Positions 19,345 through 29,340 of a stretch of DNA of 64,000 nucleotides are shown here, piece after piece. Source of the stretch: Scalesia atractyloides (Eukaryota > Streptophyta > Magnoliopsida > Asterales > Asteraceae); assembly GCA_947069175.1 (NCBI GenBank), contig CAMTDV010000018.1:40808869-40872868 (forward strand), written 5' to 3'. The position numbers and the translations under genes were made by a program. The notes under the pieces were generated by a model. It did no database searches, was not told where the DNA came from, and saw only the letters and a program-made list of their open reading frames with translations. The first letter of the stretch is position 1. Every line of letters starts with the position of its first letter.

Positions 19345-21659
19345 TGTCACACCCCAACCGATGGCGGAAACATCGAGGCGGGGAGAAAGAGATTGCTCAT
19401 TGCTCATAATGCTAATTGCGACACTATTTAATTAAACCGGATCATTTCATAAGTAAAAGATTTGAGTACAATACATGGAAATTCAAATACAACAATAATC
19501 AAGGCAAAATTTAATACAACAATTATAAACCTAACGTCTATGTGTGTATCTAGTCATCAACACTACTCCAATGTCATGGCATCATCTTCATCAACCTGTA
19601 ACATGTTTTAAAATAGAGTTCAATGCAAAAGCAAAGGCGAGTACACAAGTTTGGTGAATACATAGCATAGGTATAAAATGTATAACTCGAATCCACATGG
19701 TAATTGTAAGCAAAGAATATACTAATCATGCAATACTAGATCAAACCCGAGTTTCCACAAAAGTTTACGAGATCGAGCTTCCCTCGTCGCAAAAGCGACA
19801 AGACTAAAATGAGTATGATAATCTTAACATAACCCTGACGGGTGGTGTGCTACTCCTATAGCGTTATATATGTCAAGTTCGGCTAGCTAAGTTAATGATC
19901 GAGCATGTATAATTCTAGCATGTGTCTAAGCATAACATGCATCATGTATTAAGGATTGAGTATGTAAAAGCATGAACTAGTGATAAGTGTATTTTGATAA
20001 GTAAACATATTACAACCTAAAAGTGAGAAAGCGGAAAATGGGTCGAGTGTACTCACGGTTTTGCTAAAGTGTTCCACTTAGAGAAATCCCGCGAGCTTGT
20101 TGTGATTAGGGTTTGGCACCTTGTCCTTCTACAAGAAGAACATTGGTATGAGTATGACAAGGAACTACACACTTTAGTGATAAAACTTATTAACTTGATA
20201 GGTGATTATGTATTCATTATCAAGGTTTTGGTTTGATATATTATATAGTCCATAGATTTGTATATAGTTATATAGTCATGTAGGGGGTGGGCGGATGAAC
20301 CATCCACTTTGGAACCTCTTAGTGTCATGTAAGTCAAGTAGGAGGTGGGAGGATTAACCATCCACTTTGGAACCTCGATTGGATTCACCACTACACAAGT
20401 GTCATAGACACAAGGAGGGTCAAGAACAATAGTATTGCCAAGAATGTAAATATGGTCACTATACCAAGTAGCCAAATGAGCTACAACCCGAGGAGCCAAC
20501 GTCGACACAAGTCGAAGGCTAGGCGGGGTTGTGTCACTTTACAACTAGCAAACTAGCTTGGGATAATGATGAAGAAAACATCAAGTGATGTGTGGTCTTA
20601 TGTTTAGGATAGCCCAAGCTAACCAAGGTAGACACACTATCAACAAGCTCTTGGCTTGGCATCACTTGTGAGCTTAAGCTCTTAGAAAACAGAAAGTTTA
20701 GGGTGTCTAAACAACCCTTAGTTCATGTAAACAAACTTGGTTTGGCTTTACTAACCATAAACTTGGTTAGGAGCTCAAGAATACAAGGTTGTATAAGGTA
20801 AAACATAAGTTTATAAAAGTTTGAAATCAAACAGAAAGTTTGGAGCCCTTTAGGTGAATATCCAGGTCTGGATTCTCCAAGGAAATCAAACCTAGGGTTA
20901 ATCTAAGTATGTAGGGAGAAGAATGGGGTCATTTCGTTAAGAAATGAGCAAGTTATGCTCACTTTAGTGGAGGACGTATAATCTGCCCGAATTCTGATGT
21001 TGCAAGTTTTCTTGAGATGATTTGAGAGTGATTTAGGAAGGACAAGAGGGTCGTGAAAGTGGAAAATGGCTTGGATTAGTGGAGGTATTTATAAGGAAGA
21101 GTTAGGAGGTTGTTGGAGGTGTTTAATGGGGGTTTAGAGGTGATTGGGTGAGGTGGTGATGGGTGGATCCGTGCAAATTCGCGAGCCAAAACAATCTATC
21201 CCGCCCAGACACCCTATGCGGACCGCAACCACATCCCCATGCGGTCCGCATGGGCCGGGTCAGGACATCAATTTTATTTTTTTGTTGTTTTGTTGATTGG
21301 TGACGTGTTTTAGTGTTATTTTATGAACAACCAAGGTATTCTAAGCATATAGAACATGTTATAATGTATATGTACGTATAAATTAACGAGATCAAGTATA
21401 AATGTCAAGTATAATGTATGTATGAAGCATAAATGTCACGCATTTGCAAGTGTGTCACGTTTTCGAGTATGACCAACATGTATAAGTATGCATGATTAAG
21501 TATAACACGTATAGAGATAAAAGTATATTCCATTATGATTCAAGTCCCGTTTACAAAGGTTACAACGAAAATGCCAATACGTGATACAATGATTTTCGAA
21601 AATTGCAATACAAGACTAGCTTTCTAAATATGGAAAGCATGAAAAAGCGAGTCGTTACA
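19345..21659 (-). mobile_element. Element A 5' LTR (right copy, 2315 bp)
   Basis: It pairs with 507-2988 but is shorter, mainly through loss of about 165 bases near 20150. On the minus strand a TATA box (cttataaatacc, about 21085-21096) lies roughly 140 bases downstream of a palindrome pair (21217-21254). Confidence 0.92.
21217..21254. promoter_or_regulatory. Paired palindromes upstream of TATA in element A 5' LTR
   Basis: TGCGGACCGCA and, 12 bases on, CCCATGCGG-T-CCGCATGGG (21236-21254, perfect nine-base arms). The core of the second is the reverse complement of the first, so each can fold alone or the two can pair with each other. Confidence 0.75.
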
Positions 21660-21664
21660 GCTGA

Positions 21665-22336
21665 CATCCTCTCGTATCCTTTGCGCGAACGAGCACGAGA
21701 TGAAAAGATGGTCTATCGATTCGTCCCCGTTACCGCAAATGGGACCGAAGGTGTTTGGGATATTTATGTTTCGATTTCTTAAAGCCATCAGAGTTGGGAG
21801 CATGTCTAGAATAACCCCCCACAACAGAAAATTCACCTTAATCGACGACCATGAATTCCATACAATTCTATGACTCTGACCCGAATATCTCCTCTCTTGC
21901 ATCAGTCTCCTAAGTCTTTTGACTGAGAACGCTCCTGTGTTTTCAAGTTTCCATGACCAACGGTCTGGATCCAAGCTCAGGGAGACTGAATTGAGTAAAT
22001 TTGTAATCTCCCCGGAATCTTAAATTCCACAACCGAGCTGAACTGACGCCTCCACTGGAAACTTAAAATTCCTGCATCATTCTCAACGCGTACCCTATCC
22101 GCGATACACACATTTTTGCTACTCTCCAGAACGAATAAGGCAGGAAACTTCTCTTTCAGAGGTGCTTCCAGAAGCCAACAATCATGCTAAAACAAAAGAC
22201 CCAACCCATCACGCGGTACCCCTCGGAACAGGTCTGATAAATTAATGTTCAATGTAATCAATTCATGTTGTATTTTAGCCACCTGTTTCCATATGCCTGG
22301 AACAGACAGCTGTACCAAAACAAAATTCCATGCCCT
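21665..22336 (-). pseudogene. LINE ORF2 segment with RT zinc-binding domain (part 3 of 4)
   Basis: Minus strand. 22336 down to about 22190 reads RAWNFVLVQLSVPGIWKQV, a LINE segment between the RT and C-terminal domains. After frame breaks, 21974-21665 reads WSWKLENTGAFSVKRLRRLM, then IVWNSWSSIKVNFLLWGVI and LPTLMALRNRNINIPNTFGPICGNGDESIDHLFISCSFAQRI. This is the plant zf-RVT signature: a conserved W followed by a C-x(n)-C...H...H/C pattern. The domain follows the RT in plant L1-type elements and in RT-derived pseudogenes. It is cut on the left by element A and on the right by copia element C. Confidence 0.85.
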
Positions 22337-22886
22337 TGTTGGTGCATGTCTGTTGCCTTCGTCATTACACGAGAACGAGTCTGGAATAAACGAGAGTTTC
22401 TGAAGACCGAACAAGACAAAGTAGATATCCAAGAGGGAGTCTATTGGTGCATAACATGTGTATATTAGTCTTGTATCGAGTCTGTATAGAATAGAATTGA
22501 TTAGGCTAGCGATACGGAGTATTTATGTGAAATAGGGTCAAGTTTGCCCATGATGGATATGCATTGTCAAGTTTGGCCGAACTTGCTAAGGCAAGTTCGG
22601 GCGAACTTGCTAAGGCAAGTTCGGGCGAACTTATGCCTTCCATGAGCGAACTTCACCTCCTATAAATAGCTAGCATGTTGATCTCATTTGTAACAGGGAG
22701 ATATTTTGGCACAGAGACGGCGAAGCTCTGCCGGATTCGGATCTCGAATGTATTGAACTTAAGATCAATGAAAACAACCTTTAAACGAGTAATTGTTGTT
22801 ATTTGGTTAACTTGTCATTAGTTTCCGCCTAATCAGACAATAGAAAACAAATTTAGGTTCCCGTGCTAATCGTGGATGTTCCTACA
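22337..22886 (+). mobile_element. Element C 5' LTR (550 bp)
   Basis: It ends cctaca at 22886, two bases before TGGTATCAGAGC. Within it, 22427-22452 repeats the polypurine tract plus LTR start (gggagtctattggtgcata), about 105 bases after the true start. A palindrome array (22568-22633) and a TATA box (22660-22669) follow. Confidence 0.9.
22568..22669 (+). promoter_or_regulatory. Palindrome array and TATA box of element C
   Basis: Three 18-base palindromes of the type CAAGTTCGGGCGAACTTG are joined by ctaagg spacers, so GAACTTGC-TAAG-GCAAGTTC also pairs perfectly. 27 bases on comes cctcctataaatagc, the TATA box. The 3' LTR holds only two palindromes (40005-40045). Confidence 0.82.
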
Positions 22887-23612
22887 AGTGGTATCAGAGC
22901 CTGGATACCTGAATTTGTTGAAATCAAGACAAGAACTCTCTATTTCATCTCCATTCTTCTATTTTTCTTAACTTTTGAACAAAAATGAAGAATTCACGGG
23001 AAAATTCTGTCCAATTTTGAATATGACATGTTAAATACATCATAGATAAACCCCTGAGAGCTTGGAGACTAAAATCAAACGAATTGGTGTCAAAATGTTG
23101 CAAAAACCAAGTTTGACAAACTCATTTTCTTCGAACTTGTTAGCCAAGTTCGACTGAACTTAGGTAAAAAGTTACCTTTTCAGTAAGTTTCTACCAAGTT
23201 GCTCGAACTTGAGGTATTTTTGAAGGAATTTAGGCTAAGTTCGCTCGAAGTTGCTACAATTTCATTGATATTCTATCAAGTTCGGCCAAACTTGATAAAT
23301 TTCAAGGATTTTAGCTAAGTTCGCCCGAACTTGCTTGATTCTCATCAAATTCTTTCTGCTAGTTGGCTCGAGGTTGATCAGGAAAGTTTTTCAAGTCAAG
23401 ACATAAGTTCAACCGAACTTATCTGTTTCTTGATAATTTTCACAAGTTCGCTCAAAATCAAAAATCTTTGAAATTCTTTATCCAAGTTCGACCGAACTTG
23501 GATTAAAACTGAAAATTTTCATCTTCAACTACAAGTTTGACCGAACTTGTAGTTAGTTCTAATATTTTCCAAAGTTTCAAGTGTTTTCAGCGTACGTGTC
23601 TCAATTTTCAAA
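22887..23612 (+). other. Element C primer binding site and leader
   Basis: TGGTATCAGAGC at 22889-22900 matches initiator-Met tRNA. The leader (to the gag ATG) contains about ten degenerate CAAGTTCG/CGAACTTG half-sites and palindromes between 23115 and 23560, the same motif as in the LTR. No coding sign. Confidence 0.8.
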
Positions 23613-23979
23613 ATGGAAGATTTCCATAACACGTTTACAGCTGGAGTAGCACAAGCCTCAACGTCAAATTCAATTGCGGTTAACTAGATGAACCTCGATA
23701 ATGAAATGGGTACTACTCAGAAACCGCCGATGTTGATGAGTATGGACGAGTTCGAGGGATGGAAAGAAAAGTTTGTTAATTGGATTCAAGCGAATCAATT
23801 CAACAGCTGGGTTGCGATTGAAGATGGTTATACTTGGCCCAAAGATGAACGTGATCAAGATCTTCCACTGAACAAGTTTTCAGCAATTGACAAAGAGAAA
23901 TATGTTGCTGAAAAGAAGATGATCAGCTTGATACAACAATCTGTCAAAGAAGATATCTTGATATTATTACCAGAATATG
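23613..23979 (+). pseudogene. Element C gag, N-terminal part
   Basis: The likely start ATG at 23613 opens MEDFHNTFTAG and meets an in-frame TAG at 23685-23687; the next ATG is 23688. The frame reads MDEFEGWKEKFVNWIQANQF and ALDKEKY-like text (SAIDKEKYVAEKKM), as in plant copia gag (DUF4219/UBN2 type). It runs into element D after LPEY. The rest of the domain resumes at 34545 beyond D. Confidence 0.82.
23975..23979. repeat. Target site duplication of element D (atatg; pair at 34545-34549)
   Basis: Perfect five-base repeats flank D. Removing D and one copy keeps the copia gag in frame (EYDTSQELW), which confirms both edges. Confidence 0.94.
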
Positions 23980-24817
23980 TGTCACACCCCAACCAATGGC
24001 GGAATCATCGGGGTAGTGGCACTAGGCTAATCAGATTGATCAAGAGAATTTCCATAACAACCATTTCAAAGATAAACATCAACATTTAATATCCCATACT
24101 ATCAAACTCATAAACCTTCAAAACAACCATTACATACCAACAAAATCTCTTAAACACAATCCAATTCAATCTCCCCTAGATATTATTACAACCGTTCTAA
24201 AACAAACTAAATAAAACAAACTAAACTACGCATGCAACATCCAAGGAATCCAAGCTATAAATCCTCAACCTGTTACATACGTTAAAATACAAGTCAATAC
24301 AATTAAGTAAAGGTGAGCATACGAGTTTGAATAATACTAGCATAGTCGAGAAAACGTTTGCGAAACAATCTAATTACATATCATGATACACCAAAACACT
24401 TAACATAACATAGACTCATTTCTCATGCTAACTACCGCGAGATGGCTTGCGCGTCCATCCTAACTAGACCCGTCGGGTGTAAGCCACACTATAGTACCAC
24501 ACTAGCTAAGGAGGCAAGTTAACGAAAACAAGTCCTAGTCACATGTTTCCAGTATCACGTATTGAGCATAAACAATCAGATTATTCGCGTGTGATAAACA
24601 GTTTGATTTGTGATGTGATTTTAATATCGGAACGCATGTAACACCCAAAAGTGCGTTTAAGCGAAAATGGGTCAAGTATACTCACTGTGGGTGCGTTTTA
24701 GGTAAGTAGGAGATTCTGCGGAGAGGTTGCGGAGTGCGCCGGATCAGCCTGTAAACGAACAGAAGTGCATCAGTCTTCCGAAAAGCCGAAACGGTGAACT
24801 CTGAGTTGAGCAGTGGC

Positions 24818-25068
24818 CAAGTTCGGGCGAACTTGTGTGTAAACACACATGTTCGAGCGAACTTGTGTAATTCTGGTAAGTTATGAGCCAAGTTCGGTCG
24901 AACTTGATGAGATTCTTAGGAATCTTGTCAAGTTCGGGCGAACTTGTGGAGAATCCTTACTAAGGAGACAAGTTCGGACGAACTTGTATAGTTTCCTAAG
25001 AAACTATGCAAGTTCGGGCGAACTTGCAAGAAAACTTGGTGAAAAGTACCCAAGTTCGGTCGAACTTG
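24818..25068. repeat. Palindrome array with 40-base period (U5 side, element D; copy at 32980-33232)
   Basis: Seven 18-base palindromes (CAAGTTCGNNCGAACTTG type) start at 24818, 24848, 24889, 24929, 24969, 25009 and 25051; five of the six steps are 40-42 bases. The spacers are themselves inverted repeats: GTGTGT-AA-ACACAC, TCCTTA-C-TAAGGA, TAGTTTC-CTAA-GAAACTA. The array can therefore fold in either of two registers. Confidence 0.88.
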
Positions 25069-25746
25069 ACTTGGGGAACTGGTGATTCTCGAGCGAACTT
25101 GATGTTTTCAGGTCCAATATCTTGCGTTTTCGCATCGTTTGCTGAGGAAAATCGAGTGTTCATCCCTCCAACCCTGTGCTACTGAGCAACTTAGGTCGGA
25201 GAGGTCTTTTAGAGCTGCTTTAGCCGTTTTACAAAAGCGTGGCCTAATCCGGGCGAACTCGGGGTTCGTTCGGGTTAGTCCGGCTTGTGTAAACCAACAT
25301 AAACGTCCTTGTGCTTCCAGATCTGGGATCTTGAATGATAGATGCTTTGTTTCATATCAGAAGATCCAAAACATCCTCAAAAGTCCGTATTTTGTGTCAA
25401 AATCGATATTTATCAAAGGTTTTCTTAGATCTAGAACTTACAAGCCGAGTTCTTGCAGATCTCGTGTTTGGGAAGCCTCTGCTAACACCAAACGAACTCG
25501 TATTGTGTAGATCTAAGTTAAAAATAGAAGTTTTGAAGAAAAAGATGAAGATTTTCGTAAAAGAATGGGTTTTGATGAAAACGAAGGTTGATCCTTGTGC
25601 AAAATCGTTGTAAACCTTTGTTGGTTGTTGATAAACGTTGTTGTAGTCGAAACCGGGTCGTTTCTTACTTAGAACATGAGAGATTTGGAATGAGGGATCT
25701 CTGAGCGAACTTGGTCAGTAAGTGCAAATGAGAGGGATGAGCTGAG

Positions 25747-25985
25747 TATTTATAGGAGAAGTCAAGATTCTGAAGAGCTGACAACAAGTTCGGCCGAACT
25801 TGCATGATTTCCATGCAAGTTTGTGCGAACATGATAGATTTCAAGGGAAATATAGCGAAATCTGGCCGAACTTGTACATTTATGTACAAGTTCGCACGAA
25901 CTTGAGGGAAACAAGGGAGTCTTGGTTATCAGGAAAGTTCGGGCGAACTTGTGGTAGTCAAGTTCGGCCGAACTTGGCCTGGTGA
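25747..25985 (-). promoter_or_regulatory. Element D core promoter and U3 palindromes (copy at 33911-34150)
   Basis: Minus strand: TATA box ctcctataaatac at 25747-25759. Upstream of it (higher coordinates) are palindromes at 25785-25802, about 25883-25905, about 25935-25951 and 25959-25976. A perfect inverted repeat with 12-base arms around TT lies at 25868-25893. The words ctcctataaata and CAAGTTCGGCCGAACTTG are shared with the LTR of copia element C. Confidence 0.8.
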
Positions 25986-26379
25986 CCAAGTTCCGTTTGC
26001 CGATTCACGTTAAGGGTTCGTTTGGTTATTCGGTTCGCATTAGATAGTTATATTAAGCGTTAAATTAAAGAGTTAAGCATTGTAGTTGACATAATAGTGT
26101 GATTTAGCGCTTCGAGAGTGCGAGAGCGATGCGATAGTGATTGTAATTATAACCACAAACACACATAACACATAAATAACATAAAACCACGTAATTAACT
26201 GCGATTTGTGATGCGATGAGATTAGCGATGCGATTTAATAAGCGATTGGATGTGACATAACATACAATACCATAATTAATTAACATAAACTTTATTATTA
26301 ACCGAATCTCTGATTTACAAAAGATAGATATACGGAAAATCAAAAGAAGAGATAACAGTTGAATTTTCGAGTTGTTACA

Positions 26380-26414
26380 GTCTCCCCTACTTTAGGGAAT
26401 TTCGTCCCGAAATT
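26380..26414 (-). promoter_or_regulatory. Element D polypurine tract and adjacent palindrome
   Basis: Minus strand ccctaaagtaggggagac abuts the LTR. At 26398-26414 is AATTTCG-TCC-CGAAATT, the same pre-tract hairpin as in A, B and E. Confidence 0.82.
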
Positions 26415-26419
26415 AGGTA

Positions 26420-27990
26420 GTAGCTGTAACAAATAGATGCGGGTAATTGGCCTTCATATCACTTTCCAATTCCCAAGTGAACTCGGCACCGCGTTTGCCT
26501 TCCCATCGAACCTTCACGATAGGGATGCGAGAGCGTCGGAGTTTCTTGGTCTCCCGGTCCATGATTTCCACAGGCTTTTCCACGAAATGGAGGGTCTCGT
26601 TGATTTGCAGATCTTCGAGAGGGACATGCAGATTTTTCTTCGGCTAAGCACTCTTGAGGTTAGAAACGTGGAAAGTCGGATGTACATTATTGAGTTCCTC
26701 CGGTAATTCGAGACGATAGGCTACTTTACCGATCCTTTCCAGAATCTTAAAGGGACCAACGTATCGAGGCGCTAGCTTTCCTTTTTTGTCGAAGCGGGCC
26801 ACTCCCTTCCAAGGTGCAACCTTTAGGAGAACGTGATCTCCCACTTCGAACTGTAGGGGTTGCGGCGTTTATCGGCGTAACTCTTTTGACGACTCCGAGC
26901 ATTCAAGAGATTGTCTCTGATTTGGAGGATTTTGTCCGTCGTTTCTTGAATTAGCTCGGGACCGGTGATTTGTGCTTCTCCGATCTCGTGCCATGCAATA
27001 GGCGATCAACGTTTTCTTCCATACAGTGCCTCAAAAGGAGCCATTTGAATGCTAACTATGTTGTACGAGAATTCGATTAAAGGTACATGCGTATCCCAGT
27101 TACCACCAAAATCTATGATGCACGCATGAAGCATGTCTTCGAGGGAGCGGATCGTTCGCTCAGTTTGACCGTCGGTTTGAGGGTGAAAAGCGGTACTGAG
27201 ATTGAGAGTAGTACAGAGATCAGATTGAAAAGTCTCCCAGAGAAGCGAGGTAAAACGACCGTCTCGATTAGAGATGATGTCATGAGGCGTCCCGTGTCGA
27301 CATATAACTTCGTCGGTATAGATTCGAGCTAACCGTTCGACCTTAAAGTCTTCTCATATAGCAATAAAGTGCGCAGATTTGGTGAGACGATCAACGATAA
27401 CCCAAATGCTATCGTGACCGGATGAAGTACGCGGGAGTTTAGTAACGAAGTCCATGGCTATACTCTCCCACTTCCACATCGGGATTTCGGGTTGTTCGAG
27501 TAAACCAGAGGGCCTTTGATGTTCGGCTTTAACTTTCGAACAAGTTAAGCACTTTGAGACGTATAAGGCGATATCCTTTTTCATGCTCGGCCACCAGTAC
27601 TTAGGACGAAGGTCCAGGTACATCTTGTCAGCACCGGGGTGAATGGAATATCGGGATTTATGAGCTTCGTCCATTAGCAACTTACGAAGATTATCACGGT
27701 AGGAATCCAAATACGATCGAGATAGTAATAAATACCATCAGATTTAGATACAAGCTGAGTTTCGGCACCACATTTCATTTCGTCTTGAAGGGTATTCTCG
27801 TTAAAGCAGGCGAATTGAGCTGCACGGATGAGGGTTTCAAGTTTAGCACAAGCTTGAGAGTCACGAATACCATATACATAGCTTCGTCGACTTAGAGCAT
27901 CGGCGATGACGTTTGCTTTGCCGGGATGGTAGCGTATTTCGCAATCGTAATCGTTGAGATGTTCAACCCATCGACGTTGTCGCATGTTTA
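26420..27990 (-). pseudogene. Element D integrase and C-terminal tail
   Basis: Minus strand, fragmented. An RNase H end and linker (MRQRRWVEHLNDYDCEIRYH, 27985) lead to the HHCC zinc region (HPGADKMYLDLR, CLTCSKVKAEHQRPSGL). The start of the catalytic core follows (MDFVTKLPRTSSGHDSIWV, 27710-27354). The middle of the core is degraded with frame breaks at 27000-27350. The GPF region (LAPRYVGPFKILERIGKVAYRL) and FHVSNLK are at 26844-26650, and remnants of the chromodomain-like tail reach to about 26420. Not functional. Confidence 0.83.
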
Positions 27991-28069
27991 GTTCTTTTTT
28001 ATTAAAGATATGTTGTAAGCTCTTATGGTTGGTGAAGACCGTACACTTAGTACCGTAAAGGTAGTGTCG

Positions 28070-29330
28070 CTATATCTTCAATGCAAAAACAACTGCACCG
28101 AGTTCGAGATCGTGGGTAGTGTAGTTCTTCTCATGGATCTTGAGTTGTCGAGATGCATACGCAATAACTTTGTCTCGTTGCATGAGAACACAACCAAGAC
28201 CAAGGTTTGAGGCATCACAATAAACAACAAAATCGTCGTTTCCGTCGGGTAAAGCGAGGATAGGAGCGTTGCATAGCATACGCTTGAGAGTTTGAAAAGC
28301 TTCCTCTTGCTTAGAATCCCAAACAAAAGGTTTGTCTTTATGAGTTAAAGCGGTAAGCGGAACGGCGATTTTCGAAAAGTCGGCGATGAATCGACGGTAA
28401 TAACCCGCCAATCCAAGAAATGAACGGATTTCGGAAGCATTCTTCGGTGTAATCCAACTCTTGACGGCTTCAATCTTTGCAGGGTCGACGTGAATTCCTT
28501 GACTATTAACGATGTGGCCGAGAAATTGGACTTATTCGAGCCAGAATTCACATTTAGAGAACTTAGCATAAAGGCGATTTCCTTGAAGAAGTTCGAGGAC
28601 TAAACGGAGATGGAGCGCGTGTTCATCTCTCGACTTCGAATAGATAAGAATGTCATCGATGAAAACAATGATGAAACGATCCAAGAAAGCCTTACACACA
28701 CGGTTCATCAAATCCATGAAAACCGCGGGTGCATTGGTAAGACCAAAAGGCATGACCACGAATTCGAAATCGCCATAACGAGTACGAAAGGCGGTTTTAG
28801 GAATGTCTTCTTCCAACACGCGTAACTGATGATAACCGGAACGAAGATCGATCTTGGAAAAACAAGTAGCACCTTGAAGCTGATCAAATAAGTCGTCAAT
28901 ACGAGGAAGAGGGTAACGGTTCTTTATCGTGAGTTTGTTAAGTTCACGATAATCGATGCACATTCGGAACGATCCATCCTTCTTTTTCACGAAAAGGACA
29001 GGAGAGTGCCCCATGGCGAAGTGCTCGGGCGTATGAAACCTTTATCAAGAAGCTCTTGAAGTTGGCTTGATAGCTCGCGCATTTTGGATGGTGCGAGGCG
29101 ATAAGGAGCTTTAGCAACAGGAGTAGCGCCTGGAATCAAATCGATACGAAATTCAACATCTCGAGTAGGGGGTAAACCTGGTAAATCGTCAGGAAGACTT
29201 TAGGAAATTCACAAACAATGGGAACATCTCTATAAGTCTTCTTTTCTTTCTCCGAGTTCACGATATGAGCAAGGAAAGCAACACATCGCTTTTGCAAGCA
29301 TTTGTGCGCTCGAGTACATGACAAAAGCAT
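28070..29330 (-). pseudogene. Element D reverse transcriptase and RNase H
   Basis: Minus strand. After the protease-RT linker (29330-29020, broken), a 160-codon frame at 29014-28532 carries the RT palm: RMCIDYRELNKL, KIDLRSGYHQLR, MPFGLTNAP and FIDDILIYS. The thumb, GYYRRFIADFSKIAVPLTAL, and RNase H with an intact first aspartate (YCDASNLGLG) and THDLELGAVVF follow at 28411-28070. At least three frame changes interrupt the whole. RT catalytic motifs survive but are no longer in a continuous frame. Confidence 0.87.
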
Positions 29331-29340
29331 CTACTTTTTT

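Larger units (their letters stand above)
507..21659 (-). mobile_element. Element A: Ty3/gypsy LTR retrotransposon, split by element B
   Basis: Both ends are TG...CA (tgtcacacc at 507 and 19345; cgttaca ending at 2988 and 21659), and the element has the gctga target duplication. The minus-strand order is 5' LTR, initiator-Met primer site, leader, gag, protease, RT, RNase H, integrase, chromodomain-like tail, polypurine tract, 3' LTR. This gene order is gypsy. Long LTRs, the initiator-Met primer and the C-terminal chromodomain-like tail suggest a Tekay/Del-type chromovirus (inference). Without B the element is about 10.4 kb. Numerous frameshifts and stops make it non-autonomous. Confidence 0.93.
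23980..26379 (-). mobile_element. Element D 3' LTR (left copy, 2400 bp)
   Basis: It starts tgtcacacccc and ends gttgttaca at 26379. It contains two clusters of CAAGTTCG/CGAACTTG palindromes, one on each side of the minus-strand TATA box (25747-25757). Several short open frames here simply read through the repeats. Confidence 0.94.

Noticed and set aside
23688..24089. Open frame of 133 codons taken as a complete host protein
   Set aside because: Its last third is LTR sequence of element D; the first part is copia gag and its true start lies upstream behind a stop.
24818..25068. Palindrome array as a CRISPR or bacterial regulatory array
   Set aside because: Spacers are related inverted repeats, present in both LTRs of a gypsy element; nothing here is bacterial.
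25139..25613. Overlapping open frames in the LTR of D (repeated at 33494-33754)
   Set aside because: Both lie in LTR copies, have no domain words and are not conserved in length between the two LTRs.
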